Shown: positions 9,582 through 18,098 of the stretch, piece after piece | Layout: each line of letters starts with the position of its first letter | Position numbering within the stretch: position 1 is the stretch's first letter | Assembly: GCF_000209655.1 (NCBI RefSeq) | Contig: NC_015458.1 | Span: 3,162,001 to 3,226,000 of the forward strand | Source: Pusillimonas sp. T7-7 | GTDB taxonomy: Bacteria; Pseudomonadota; Gammaproteobacteria; Burkholderiales; Burkholderiaceae_B | Length of the DNA: 64,000 bases | Direction of reading: 5' to 3' | Notes under the pieces: model-generated | Told to the model about the DNA's origin: nothing | The model's input: only the letters and a program-made list of their open reading frames with translations | The model's database searches: none | Position numbers and translations under genes: made by a program

Positions 9582-10820
9582 ATGTATACCTACGCACTTG
9601 AAGCCGGCAACTTGCTGCTGCGCTGGCTGCATGTCATTGCGGCCATCGCCTGGATAGGCGAATCGATTTACTTCGTCATGCTCGACAACAGCCTGCGGGC
9701 GCCGCGCGGCCAGCAAGCCAGGCAATCGGGCGTCCATGGTGAAATGTGGGCCGTGCATGGCGGCGGCTTCTACCATAACCAGAAATACCTGACCGACCCG
9801 GCTGAATTGCCTGACGACCTGCATTGGTCGTTCTGGAAGGCTTACACCACCTGGCTGTCGGGCTTCGCCCTGTTCGCCCTGATGTATTTGTATCGGCCCG
9901 AGTTCTATCTGGTCAACACAGCCAGCCCCTGGGCCTGGGCGGCATCGCTGAGCGGCCTGCAGGCCAGCGTACTGGCCGTGGCCTTTCTGGTGCTGGGTTA
10001 TATCGTGTATTCGCAGCTGTGCCGCCGCATCAGCCCGACCGTGCAGCGTGATGGTCTGCTCAGTGCCGCCGTGGGCGTCATGATGGTTGTGGTGGCTTAC
10101 CTGACCGTGCATATCTTTCCCGGACGGGCGGCCTTTCTGATTACCGGCGCGCTCATGGCCACCTGTATGTCGGCCAATGTATTCTTCTGGATCATTCCAG
10201 GACAGCGACGCATGGTGGCCGCCCTGAAGGCGGGACAAAAGCCCGACCCGCTGGACGGCCTGCGCGGCAAGCAGCGCTCCGTGCACAACACCTATTTCAC
10301 TTTGCCGGTGGTGTTGCTGATGCTCAGCAACCACTACTCCTTCACTTTTACCAGCTCGTGGTCCTGGGTCGTCATGAGCCTGTTCATCTTCGCTGGCGCC
10401 CTGATACGGCAGTACTTTGTGCTGCGGCACATGGGCAAGAATCAACCGGTCTACCCGCTAACCGGTGTATTTTTGCTGTTGCTGGCCTTGTGGCTGGCGG
10501 CGCCTGCCCCGGAAAGTGTTTCGGCCTCGTCCAGCAGGCAGGGCGCTGTGGCATCGATACAGGCTGCGCCGGCCGGCGGGCTGTCGCGGGTACAGGCCAT
10601 CGTCAAGGCGCGTTGCGTGCAATGCCATTCCGCCACGCCGGTTCAGGCAGGTTTCACCGCTCCGCCTGCCGGCATGGCCCTTGACACCCAGGACCAGATA
10701 TTGCTGCATGCGGCCCAGATCAAGCAGGTGGTCGCCAGCGCTTATATGCCGCTGGGCAACATCACTAAAATGACTGATGAGGAACGGGCTGTGATTGCGG
10801 GCTGGTCGGGTCTGCAATAA
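9582..10820 (+). CDS. puuD: Membrane-bound urate oxidase PuuD with cytochrome c domain
   Basis: A 412-residue membrane protein that oxidises urate to 5-hydroxyisourate. Unlike cofactor-free uricase, PuuD has an N-terminal multi-helix membrane domain (here roughly residues 10-320, with GESIYFVMLDNSLR and HGGGFYHNQKYL) and a C-terminal cytochrome c domain. The haem site CVQCH is at residues 345-349 and a likely axial Met at 389 (AYMPLGN). Electrons should therefore pass into the respiratory chain instead of forming peroxide. It is co-transcribed with uraH. The family is well known, so the call is firm. Confidence 0.94.
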   Translation: MYTYALEAGNLLLRWLHVIAAIAWIGESIYFVMLDNSLRAPRGQQARQSGVHGEMWAVHGGGFYHNQKYLTDPAELPDDLHWSFWKAYTTWLSGFALFALMYLYRPEFYLVNTASPWAWAASLSGLQASVLAVAFLVLGYIVYSQLCRRISPTVQRDGLLSAAVGVMMVVVAYLTVHIFPGRAAFLITGALMATCMSANVFFWIIPGQRRMVAALKAGQKPDPLDGLRGKQRSVHNTYFTLPVVLLMLSNHYSFTFTSSWSWVVMSLFIFAGALIRQYFVLRHMGKNQPVYPLTGVFLLLLALWLAAPAPESVSASSSRQGAVASIQAAPAGGLSRVQAIVKARCVQCHSATPVQAGFTAPPAGMALDTQDQILLHAAQIKQVVASAYMPLGNITKMTDEERAVIAGWSGLQ

Positions 10821-10931
10821 AGGGGCCGCCTTGTAAGGCCTGGCAGGGATTTGTCATATTTCAGCCAGATGATGCCGTTATGATGTAGGACTACATGGTT
10901 TTGACGACGCTTCATTCAAAGGACAGTCATC

Positions 10932-11219
10932 ATGAAGAACCAGCTGAAACTGATTGGCGCCCCATCGGCCCTGTTATTGCTCGAGGGCTGGTCGTCGACG
11001 GAAGGGCGCGATGCCATACACAAAACCTTTATTTTCAAGAACTTCAATGAGGCTTTCGGCTTCATGACGCAGGTTGCCATGCAGGCTGAAAAGCTTGATC
11101 ACCATCCTGAGTGGACCAATGTGTATAACCGGCTAAGCGTTACCCTCACCACGCACGATGCCAAGGGCGTTACCGAGCGTGATGTGGCGCTGGCTTTATT
11201 TATGGACCAACTGGCGTAA
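10932..11219 (+). CDS. phhB: Pterin-4a-carbinolamine dehydratase
   Basis: A 95-residue COG2154 protein with the active-site signature [10 protein letters not shown] and [12 protein letters not shown]. Classical members dehydrate 4a-hydroxytetrahydrobiopterin for phenylalanine hydroxylase. No phenylalanine hydroxylase gene lies in this window, and the gene stands alone after puuD with a 111-base leader. Some members of this family have been linked to molybdenum cofactor, which is of interest beside xdhABC, but that is inference. Its last 20 bases overlap the end of the convergent transporter gene. Confidence 0.9.
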   Translation: MKNQLKLIGAPSALLLLEGWSSTEGRDAIHKTFIFKNFNEAFGFMTQVAMQAEKLDHHPEWTNVYNRLSVTLTTHDAKGVTERDVALALFMDQLA

Positions 11220-12141
11220 GCCACGACACCAGCAGAGAAACCGTTACCAGCGACAATACTGTGGACAGCAGGATGGCGCGCGATGTAACGGCGGGTTCGC
11301 GTCCATAAAGCGTGGCCAGCATGAAAGGGCCTGTGCCCACCGGCAAGGCAGCAAGCAATATGGCCGTGCTGGCCCACAGCGGCGGCATATCAAATACTCC
11401 GTATACCAATACAACCGCTACCAGCGGGTGCAGAACCAGTTTCAGTGCGACGATGCGCCAGACAGTACTGTGGTGACTGGTGGACTTGCCTTTGGACAGG
11501 AACAGGCCAATGGTGACCAGCGCACAGGGGCTGGCGGCGGCTCCAAGCAAGGTGGTGAACTGCTCGACGGCATAGGGTAGCGGCCACTGCATTGCCGCAA
11601 GAATCAGACCCAGCACGGGGGCGGCCACAAGCGGATTAAGCAGCAGGGCCTTGCCCACCTTGCGCGCGGTTCGCCAGATGCCGGGTGCCGCCTGCAGGTC
11701 GATTTCGATCAACACAATTGAAAAGGCAAACAGGCCGCAGGCGGTGATGAGCGTGGCAATGACAACGGGTGGCAGGCCGGCCTCGCCAAACAGCATCAGG
11801 CATAAAGGTATGCCCATGAACCCCGCGTTGGAGTAGGATGCTGCCAGGCCTTCTATGCTGGCATCGGCCAGCCGACCCCGGCGCTTGCGGTCCAGTGCAT
11901 AAGACACCCCGAATACGACTGCAATCGATAGGACTGTTGCCGCGATATAGCCGGGTTGATTGATTTCATTCCAGGTGATCTTGGCCATGGACTGGAACAG
12001 CAGAGCGGGCAGCGCCATATAGACCACGAACTTGTTCAGGCTGTCGACAGCGCCGGCGCCCAGCAGATTGTTGCGGCCGCTCAGGAAGCCAAGCAAAATA
12101 AGGGCAAACAGCGGAAAAACAGCATTGACGATAAGGCTCAA
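11200..12141 (-). CDS. AEC-family (auxin efflux carrier-like) transporter
   Basis: A 313-residue inner-membrane protein with about ten hydrophobic segments. AEC-family cues are [21 protein letters not shown] near residues 33-53 and [21 protein letters not shown] around 105-125, the repeated broken-helix elements of the fold. Substrates of the family include organic acids and amino acids; nothing here tells which. It converges on phhB with a 20-base overlap and is divergent from amn, sharing a roughly 130-base promoter region. Confidence 0.85.
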   Translation of the reverse strand: MSLIVNAVFPLFALILLGFLSGRNNLLGAGAVDSLNKFVVYMALPALLFQSMAKITWNEINQPGYIAATVLSIAVVFGVSYALDRKRRGRLADASIEGLAASYSNAGFMGIPLCLMLFGEAGLPPVVIATLITACGLFAFSIVLIEIDLQAAPGIWRTARKVGKALLLNPLVAAPVLGLILAAMQWPLPYAVEQFTTLLGAAASPCALVTIGLFLSKGKSTSHHSTVWRIVALKLVLHPLVAVVLVYGVFDMPPLWASTAILLAALPVGTGPFMLATLYGREPAVTSRAILLSTVLSLVTVSLLVSWLTPVGP

Positions 12142-12273
12142 GATGAGTCCCGGGCAAGGAGTTCGGATCGGGCTTATTAAAACAAATATTCAAGCCGAGC
12201 GGGTATGGATGCGTAATGATCCATATCGTGTCATAGTGGGTTTATATATTGTCTTTTTTTGTTGGTTGCAAAC
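12142..12273. promoter_or_regulatory. Divergent promoter region between AEC transporter and amn
   Basis: A spacer of about 130 bases that becomes AT-rich near 12210-12260 (runs such as ttatatatt and a T-tract). It probably carries the amn promoter and the promoter of the transporter. No clear operator palindrome was recognised. Confidence 0.35.
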
Positions 12274-13773
12274 ATGTTTGATTCATCGGACTCCATGTCT
12301 TCTACCCTTTTGCCGCCCGTGATTCCATTTACGGCATTCACCGATGCCAGGGCCGCTGTGGAACGCCTGGTCGAGATCTACTCCCGGAATACCGCTTTCA
12401 TCCGTGACGCGTTTTCCGAGTATGCGCAGGGCCGCTTGGCCGATAGGCGCGCGCGTGCTTATTACCCTGCCGTCCGTATCAAGGTCAGCACCTACCAAGA
12501 GGTCGACAGCCGCCTGTCGTACGGCCATGTGGTCGAGCCTGGCGCCTACATGACAACGGTTACCCAACCCGCCCTGTATTTTGATTATTTGCTCGAGCAG
12601 ATCGGCTTGCTGATCAAGAACCATGGCGTACCGGTAGAGATCGGCGAGTCCGATATGCCCATACCGCTGCATTTTTCCTTTGCCGACGGGCAGTATGTGG
12701 AAAGTGTTTACTCCGATTCCTTGCTGGGAGGCTCGCTGCGCGACCACTTCGATGTGCCTGATCTGGCCGTCACCGACGATGCCATTGTCAACGGCACATG
12801 GCGGGGCCGAACGGGCGAGCCTTTGCCTCTGGCGCCCTTTACTGCGCCCCGGGTCGACTATTCCCTGCATCGCCTGCAGCATTACACGGCCACGGCGCCC
12901 GAGCACTTCCAGAACTTCGTGCTGTTCACCAACTATCAATTCTATGTAGACGAATTCTGCCAATGGGCCAAGGAAATCCTGGCGCAGGGTGAGGGCGGCT
13001 ACACGGCACTGGTCGAGCCAGGCAATGTAATCACCCGAGCGGGTGCGGACGCCGAGCGCACCGGACTGCCTCTGATGCGCGGCCCTCAGATGCCCTCCTA
13101 CCATTTGGTGCGCGACAATCACAAGGGTATTACGCTGATCAATATCGGCGTCGGACCATCCAATGCCAAGACTATCACCGACCACGTGGCGGTACTGCGG
13201 CCTTCGGCCTGGCTGATGCTGGGCCACTGCGCCGGCCTGCGTACCACCCAGCGCCTGGGCGATTATGTGCTGGCCCATGGCTATGTGCGTCAGGATCATG
13301 TGCTGGACGCCGACTTGCCTACCTGGGTGCCGGTGCCGCCGCTGGCCGAAATACAGGTTGCGCTGGAGCAGGCCGTGGCTGATGTGTCGGGCTTGTCGGG
13401 ATGGGAACTCAAGAAGATCATGCGTACCGGCACCGTGGCCTCGATCGACAATCGCAACTGGGAGCTGCGCGATCACGACGAGCCGGTGCAGCAACTGTCC
13501 CAATCGCGCGCCATTGCGCTCGATATGGAATCGGCGGCCATTGCTGCCAACGGTTTTCGTTTTCGGGTGCCCTATGGCACTTTGCTGTGTGTGTCCGACA
13601 AACCTTTGCATGGCGAGTTGAAGCTGCCTGGCATGGCCAGTGACTTTTACCGTACTCAGGTTGGCCAGCACCTGCATATCGGTATCAAGGCACTGGAGCT
13701 GCTGCGTGACATGCCGCGCGAGCGCCTGCATTCGCGCAAGCTGCGCAGCTTTATTGAAACCGCATTCAAATAG
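12274..13773 (+). CDS. amn: AMP nucleosidase
   Basis: A protein of about 499 residues that hydrolyses AMP to adenine and ribose 5-phosphate. The N-terminal domain carries AYYPAVRIKVSTYQEVDSRLSYGHV. The C-terminal nucleoside-phosphorylase-like catalytic domain carries TLINIGVGPSNAKTITDHVAVLRP, MLGHCAGLR and ALDMESAAIAANGFRFRVPYGTLLCVSD, where the DMESA acidic residue is family-conserved. ATG codons at 12274 and 12295 are both possible, and neither has a strong Shine-Dalgarno. The longer is reported. It may supply adenine for salvage and links nucleotide turnover to the purine genes upstream. Confidence 0.92.
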   Translation: MFDSSDSMSSTLLPPVIPFTAFTDARAAVERLVEIYSRNTAFIRDAFSEYAQGRLADRRARAYYPAVRIKVSTYQEVDSRLSYGHVVEPGAYMTTVTQPALYFDYLLEQIGLLIKNHGVPVEIGESDMPIPLHFSFADGQYVESVYSDSLLGGSLRDHFDVPDLAVTDDAIVNGTWRGRTGEPLPLAPFTAPRVDYSLHRLQHYTATAPEHFQNFVLFTNYQFYVDEFCQWAKEILAQGEGGYTALVEPGNVITRAGADAERTGLPLMRGPQMPSYHLVRDNHKGITLINIGVGPSNAKTITDHVAVLRPSAWLMLGHCAGLRTTQRLGDYVLAHGYVRQDHVLDADLPTWVPVPPLAEIQVALEQAVADVSGLSGWELKKIMRTGTVASIDNRNWELRDHDEPVQQLSQSRAIALDMESAAIAANGFRFRVPYGTLLCVSDKPLHGELKLPGMASDFYRTQVGQHLHIGIKALELLRDMPRERLHSRKLRSFIETAFK

Positions 13774-13829
13774 CGAGCCTTGTGGGTGTTTCGCCGCTGG
13801 TTGCGGTGATGGCCCTGGCGGGAGTCAAG

Positions 13830-14327
13830 ATGAAATCTGTTTACCTGGCCGGCTTCGATGTATTCCGGCCCGACGCCCGGCAATGGGGCGCAACCTTGAA
13901 AGATTTGTGCAGCAAGTATGGTTTTATGGGTTTGTATCCGCTCGATAACGAGGCGCCCAGGAGTTTGAGCGGCTCGGAGTTGGCATTATGGATTTACCGC
14001 GCAAATATCAGCCTGATTCAGCAGGCCGATATGGTGGCGGCCAATGTCAATGCATTTCGGGGTGCGGAGCCTGATTCGGGCACGGTGTTCGAGGTGGGTT
14101 ATGCCGCGGCGTTGGGTAAGCCGGTTTGGGTGTATACCGATGATGCCAGGCCGTTGATCAAGCAGGTTCCGGTGATACGCGCACCGGGTAGTCCGGTCTA
14201 TACGGATACCCAGGGGTATACCGTTGAGGATTTCGGGCTGAACCTGAATTTGATGGTGGCCTGCAGCGCGCAGGTGGTGATTGGGTCTGTGGAAGATTGC
14301 CTTAGCGAGATGGCGGAGCATGCCTGA
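13830..14327 (+). CDS. Nucleoside 2-deoxyribosyltransferase-like protein
   Basis: A 165-residue protein starting MKSVYLAGFDVFRPDA, with FRGAEPDSGTVFEVGYAAALGKPVWVY. This matches the N-deoxyribosyltransferase fold, where the Glu in SGT.FEVGYA is the catalytic nucleophile. Such enzymes exchange bases on deoxynucleosides or hydrolyse deoxynucleotides. The ATG at 13830 has ggag at 13821-13824 and is preferred over an upstream GTG. It follows amn by 56 bases on the same strand, suggesting a nucleotide-salvage pair. The exact substrate is open. Confidence 0.85.
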   Translation: MKSVYLAGFDVFRPDARQWGATLKDLCSKYGFMGLYPLDNEAPRSLSGSELALWIYRANISLIQQADMVAANVNAFRGAEPDSGTVFEVGYAAALGKPVWVYTDDARPLIKQVPVIRAPGSPVYTDTQGYTVEDFGLNLNLMVACSAQVVIGSVEDCLSEMAEHA

Positions 14328-14415
14328 TTTTGGCGTGACTCTGGTTTGACAGGGCCGTGTTATAGACACCGAGGGTGTAACCGTTAACAAACCGTGTTTA
14401 AAAAACAGAGCCCAA

Positions 14416-14445
14416 AGCAAAACAGGAAGGGCACGCCCTTCCTGT
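14416..14445 (-). terminator. Rho-independent terminator of the first TRAP operon
   Basis: Perfect 11-base arms (ACAGGAAGGGC at 14422-14432 and its complement at 14435-14445) form a strong hairpin. On the minus strand it is followed by TTTTGCTTT. It lies 25 bases beyond the dctP-like stop codon, exactly where a terminator for that minus-strand operon is expected. Confidence 0.85.
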
Positions 14446-14470
14446 ACGCACTGCTACGGCATGCCGAATA

Positions 14471-15502
14471 TTACTTCTTGCGAGCGGCAATATCCTTCTG
14501 TGCCTGATCGACCAGATCTTCACCAATGGTCTTCTTCCATTTTTCGAATACCGGCTTCGTCACTTTAACGAAGGCGTCGTGCTGCTCGGGCGTCAGGCTG
14601 GTGACGGTGACGCCGTGGCTTTCGATGTCTTTCAGCATTGAAGGATCTTCCGGCGTTACGCCTTTACGCGCAATCACGATTTCCTGCTTGCCGGCTTCGA
14701 TGGCGGCTTCACGCACAATCTTGCGATCTTCTTCTGTCCAGGACTCCCACACCTGCTTGTTCACCACGAACACCAGCGGGTCTGCCACGTAGTTCCACAG
14801 CGTCAGATATTTTTGAGCGACGTCGTACAGCTTGGCGCCCGCATAGATGGACAGCGGATTCTCTTGGCCGTCTACGGCACCGGTGGCCAGGGCGGGTTGA
14901 GCATCAGCCCAACTCATTTGGGTGGGGTTGGCGCCCAGTGCGGTGAAGGTGTCGATATACAAAGGTGATCCAACTACGCGCAGCTTCATGCCCTTCAGGT
15001 CTTCCGGCGACTTGACCTCTTTCTTGGAGTTGCTGAGCTGGCGGTAGCCGTTCTCGCCCCATGCCAGTGGCACCACGCCTGCTTTTTCAATGTGCGTGAA
15101 TAGCTGTTTGCCGACTTCGCCGTGTATCAGGGCGTCGATGGCGGCGTAGTCGGGCATCAGGAAGGGCAGCGAGAACAGATTCAACTGCTTGACCTGGGGC
15201 GACCAATTGATGGTCGAGCCTATGGCCATGTCGATCACACCCTGGCGGATGGCGGTGAACTCACGAGTCTGATCGCCCTGCACCAGCGAGGTGCCGGGAT
15301 AGATCTTGATGTTGATGCGCCCTTCGGTGCGCTCCTTGACCAGCTTGGACCAGATCTCGGCGCCTTGTCCCCAGGGGAAGGTGGTGCCGACCACGATGGA
15401 CAGCTTGTATTCGGATTTATAGTCGGCCGCGTGGGCGGTGGATGTGGCGGACAAGGCCGCTACCGCGCACGTAATGGCGCCAAGTAGTGAACGGATTTTC
15501 AT
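14471..15502 (-). CDS. TRAP transporter solute-binding protein, DctP family (system 1)
   Basis: A 343-residue periplasmic receptor. The signal peptide MKIRSLLGAITCAVAALSAT ends at AHA-ADYK near residue 24-25. DctP-family marks include PGTSLVQGDQTREFTAIRQG, the carboxylate-clamp Arg in MKLRVVGSPL, and DGQENPLS. The ATG at 15502 has GAGGAG nearby and gives a proper signal peptide, so the upstream 10-codon extension is rejected. It is the last gene of a Q-M-P ordered operon and is followed by a terminator. The ligand is probably an organic carboxylate; its identity is not readable. Confidence 0.93.
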   Translation of the reverse strand: MKIRSLLGAITCAVAALSATSTAHAADYKSEYKLSIVVGTTFPWGQGAEIWSKLVKERTEGRINIKIYPGTSLVQGDQTREFTAIRQGVIDMAIGSTINWSPQVKQLNLFSLPFLMPDYAAIDALIHGEVGKQLFTHIEKAGVVPLAWGENGYRQLSNSKKEVKSPEDLKGMKLRVVGSPLYIDTFTALGANPTQMSWADAQPALATGAVDGQENPLSIYAGAKLYDVAQKYLTLWNYVADPLVFVVNKQVWESWTEEDRKIVREAAIEAGKQEIVIARKGVTPEDPSMLKDIESHGVTVTSLTPEQHDAFVKVTKPVFEKWKKTIGEDLVDQAQKDIAARKK

Positions 15503-15577
15503 GTAGTCTCCTCGAGGGGTGTGGCGATGCACGGAAATGCCGATGGCGCTGTGCCGACGGCGGATTAAGGGTAAGTT

Positions 15578-16876
15578 CTAAAAACCAAGGTAGCGAGGCA
15601 GCCATAGGGCAAGTTCGGGGAACAGAATGACCATGACAAGCACCGAGAACATGGAAAGCAGCAGCCACATGACCCATTGCACCGTGCTTTCCATGGGTAC
15701 CTTGGCAATGCGGCAGGACACCATCAGGTTGACGGCCAGTGGTGGCGTAAATTGCCCCACTGCAACCATCAGGGTCAGGATCACGCCGAACCAGACGGGA
15801 TCCCACTGATACGCGGCGACGATAGGCATGAGCAGGGGCACGAAAATCAGAAAGATCGAGATGCCGTCAAGAAACATGCCCAGTACGACCAGCAGCAGAA
15901 TCAGCAGCGCCATGACGCCGTATTCGCCCAGCCCCGAGTTGACGATGGCCCGGGTGATGGGGTCGATGACGCTAAGGGTGGACAAGGCCCAGGCAAAGAT
16001 GCCGGCCAGCGTCACAACCAGCATGATGACGGCGGAAAGTTCGGCTGCTTCGCGCAGAATGGTGAATAGATCGCGTATTTTAATGGTGCGATGTACGCAC
16101 ATGCCGACGAAAAGGCCATAAAAGACAGCGACCACCGCGGCCTCGGTGGGCGTGAAGTAGCCCATGCGCATGCCGCCCAAAATGATGACTGGCGCAATCA
16201 GCCCCCAGGCCGCTTCACCCAGGCTGCGCCAGAAAGGGGGGCGCGGCAAACTGCCTTCAAGGCCCCCCATGCTGTGGCGCCGTGCCAGCCAGACGGCCGG
16301 CACGATCAGGGCAATGCCCACCATAATGCCTGGAATCATGCCGGCTGCAAACAGGGCGGGCACCGACGCCTGTGGCACCAGTATGGAATAGACGATGAAG
16401 GCAATGGAGGGTGGAATCAGGATGTCGGTTGATGCGCCCGCCGCCACAATACTGGCTGAAAACGGTTTGGGATAGCCCGCACGGGTCATGGCGCCTATCA
16501 TGACGGCGCCCACTGCGGCGGCACACGCCGGGCCGGAGCCCGAAATGCCGCCCAGGAACATGGCAACGGCAATGGCCACCAGCGGCAGCATGCCGGGGCC
16601 GCGGCCGACGATGGCAATGGCGAAATTGACCAGCCGGCTGGCCACGCCGGAGCGGTCGAAAATGGACCCAACCAGCACGAACATGGGAATGGCCAACAGC
16701 GGGTATTTGGCCAGGCCGGCATAAAAGCTTTGGGGCACCGCCAGCAAGCCGAACCAGTGAGTATCCAGGTTGGACATGACTATGGCCAGCGTGCCTGCAA
16801 TGCCCAGGGCCACGCCCACCGGCATGCCGATGACCATGAGTACGACAAAAACTATGAAGAGCGTGGTGACGATCAT
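15578..16876 (-). CDS. TRAP transporter large permease, DctM family (system 1)
   Basis: A 432-residue membrane protein with about twelve hydrophobic segments that forms the ion-coupled translocation channel of the TRAP system. Typical DctM cues are GISGSGPACAAAVGAVMIGAM, PFSASIVAAGASTDILIPPS and MRMGYFTPTEAAVVAVFYGL. The start MIVTTLFIVF at 16876 overlaps the DctQ stop by four bases (ATGA). A 30-codon upstream extension of the frame runs inside dctQ and is rejected. The gene is followed after 75 bases by the dctP-like receptor gene. Confidence 0.94.
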   Translation of the reverse strand: MIVTTLFIVFVVLMVIGMPVGVALGIAGTLAIVMSNLDTHWFGLLAVPQSFYAGLAKYPLLAIPMFVLVGSIFDRSGVASRLVNFAIAIVGRGPGMLPLVAIAVAMFLGGISGSGPACAAAVGAVMIGAMTRAGYPKPFSASIVAAGASTDILIPPSIAFIVYSILVPQASVPALFAAGMIPGIMVGIALIVPAVWLARRHSMGGLEGSLPRPPFWRSLGEAAWGLIAPVIILGGMRMGYFTPTEAAVVAVFYGLFVGMCVHRTIKIRDLFTILREAAELSAVIMLVVTLAGIFAWALSTLSVIDPITRAIVNSGLGEYGVMALLILLLVVLGMFLDGISIFLIFVPLLMPIVAAYQWDPVWFGVILTLMVAVGQFTPPLAVNLMVSCRIAKVPMESTVQWVMWLLLSMFSVLVMVILFPELALWLPRYLGF

Positions 16877-17403
16877 GCTTGGGCCCGCAGCAAACGGCGC
16901 AGCATGCCGGCAATGCGCAGTGAAATGGCAAACGACAGCACGGGCATCCACATGGAGTACCACCATGTGGGCACGCCTATGGCGGGCGAGGTATCGCCCC
17001 AGTTGTATTCATCCAGCGCCATGCGCGCGGACAGAATGGTGAGCAGCACGAAGAATGCCAGGACCAGCGTATAGCTGATCAGTGCCAGCTTGCGCCGCCG
17101 CGTAGGCGTGCCACCGTCGGCGAACAGCTCGATGCGGATATGCTGGTTGCGTACAAAGGCGGTTGCCCCTGCTGTCATGGTCAGCACAATGAGCAGAAAG
17201 ACAGAGATTTCTTCAGTCCAGGCAAAGGATTGGTCCGTCATGTAGCGAATCAGCACATTGACGAAGGTGATGAGCGCCAGTACGGCCATGACGGTTACCG
17301 AGATCCAGTCCTCGATTTTCAGCGGAACTTTGACGGGAGGGTCGGCTACTTCGGGCAGTATGGGTTCTATGGGCTCTGCGCTGGACGAATTTGGGGGCGG
17401 CAT
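16873..17403 (-). CDS. TRAP transporter small permease, DctQ family (system 1)
   Basis: A 176-residue protein with four hydrophobic segments after a Pro-rich cytoplasmic N-terminus. The DctQ signature FAWTEEISVFLLIVLTMTAGAT and RNQHIRIELF is plain. The subunit partners DctM in the inner membrane. It is the first gene of the Q-M-P TRAP operon and lies about 107 bases downstream of the SET-domain gene on the same strand, with a stem-loop in between. Confidence 0.92.
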   Translation of the reverse strand: MPPPNSSSAEPIEPILPEVADPPVKVPLKIEDWISVTVMAVLALITFVNVLIRYMTDQSFAWTEEISVFLLIVLTMTAGATAFVRNQHIRIELFADGGTPTRRRKLALISYTLVLAFFVLLTILSARMALDEYNWGDTSPAIGVPTWWYSMWMPVLSFAISLRIAGMLRRLLRAQA

Positions 17404-17471
17404 GACGAAAACAGATGGCTGTTGCTTTTATGTAATAGCCGACATGCTAACGTGTCGGCGCGATTTTGATA

Positions 17472-17505
17472 GCCCGGGGTTTCCCGTGCTTGGGACAACC
17501 CGGGC
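17472..17505. other. Imperfect stem-loop between SET gene and TRAP operon 1
   Basis: GCCCGGGGTT at 17472-17481 pairs with AACCCGGGC at 17497-17505 with one bulge, and an inner TCCC/GGGA extends the stem. It sits directly after the SET-domain stop on the minus strand. There is no good T-run after it, so it may be a factor-assisted terminator or a processing site. Confidence 0.4.
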
Positions 17506-17510
17506 CCTGG

Positions 17511-18023
17511 TCATTTCGATGGTTTGCCGCCCTTCTTCTTTTTACCGGATCCGGATTTTTTCTTGGGCAGGGCCAGCATAGTGCCGCGACAGGACTCTGC
17601 GCCGCACAGGCATTGGTACTGGCTACGCAGTTTCTTGGTGATGCGTTCGTCCAGGATCAAGCCATAGTCGTAGAACAGTTCGGCGCCCGCCGGGATGTCT
17701 TTCAGAGCGATGACAAACACTTTTTTACCGCTGGAGTTTTCCTGCGTCTCGCAGTTGGGTGCGCAGGCATGGTTGATCCAGCGGGCATCGTTGCCCCGCT
17801 GACCGCCATCAATGATCTTGCCGCAACTGAGCGAAAAGAAAAAGGTGTGGAAGGGGTCGTCAGGGTTGACCGGGTGCATCTCATCGGCCTGTTCGGGCGT
17901 GATGCGTTTGCCGCGATATTCAATGATTTGCGTGCCGGACGGAATATCGCGTGCAGCGAAAACCCCATTACCATGCAAGGTGGATTTTTTGACAAGATGC
18001 CAGGGCGAGGAGGGGTCAGTCAT
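17511..18023 (-). CDS. SET-domain protein (putative lysine methyltransferase)
   Basis: A 170-residue stand-alone SET protein. Visible motifs are GNGVFAARDIPSGTQIIEYRG (SET-N), DARWINHACAPNCET (the cofactor-site NH..CxPNC block), GAELFYDYG and a post-SET zinc-binding CLCGAESCRGTM, followed by a Lys-rich tail. Such proteins transfer methyl groups from S-adenosylmethionine to protein lysines. Bacterial targets are largely unknown. The start at 18023 begins MTDPSSPWHLVKKS. Upstream codons in frame run into ilvB and are rejected. It is divergent from ilvB. Confidence 0.88.
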   Translation of the reverse strand: MTDPSSPWHLVKKSTLHGNGVFAARDIPSGTQIIEYRGKRITPEQADEMHPVNPDDPFHTFFFSLSCGKIIDGGQRGNDARWINHACAPNCETQENSSGKKVFVIALKDIPAGAELFYDYGLILDERITKKLRSQYQCLCGAESCRGTMLALPKKKSGSGKKKKGGKPSK

Positions 18024-18098
18024 GTGTGGTTTTGTGGCGCAAGATGAAAAGGTAATAAACTTCAAAGACCAATATCTTATGCAATAAAGTGCGAGACT

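Noticed and set aside
12283..13731. A 482-codon open frame on the minus strand across amn
   Set aside because: Antisense to AMP nucleosidase, whose catalytic motifs are clear on the plus strand. No family resemblance on the minus strand.
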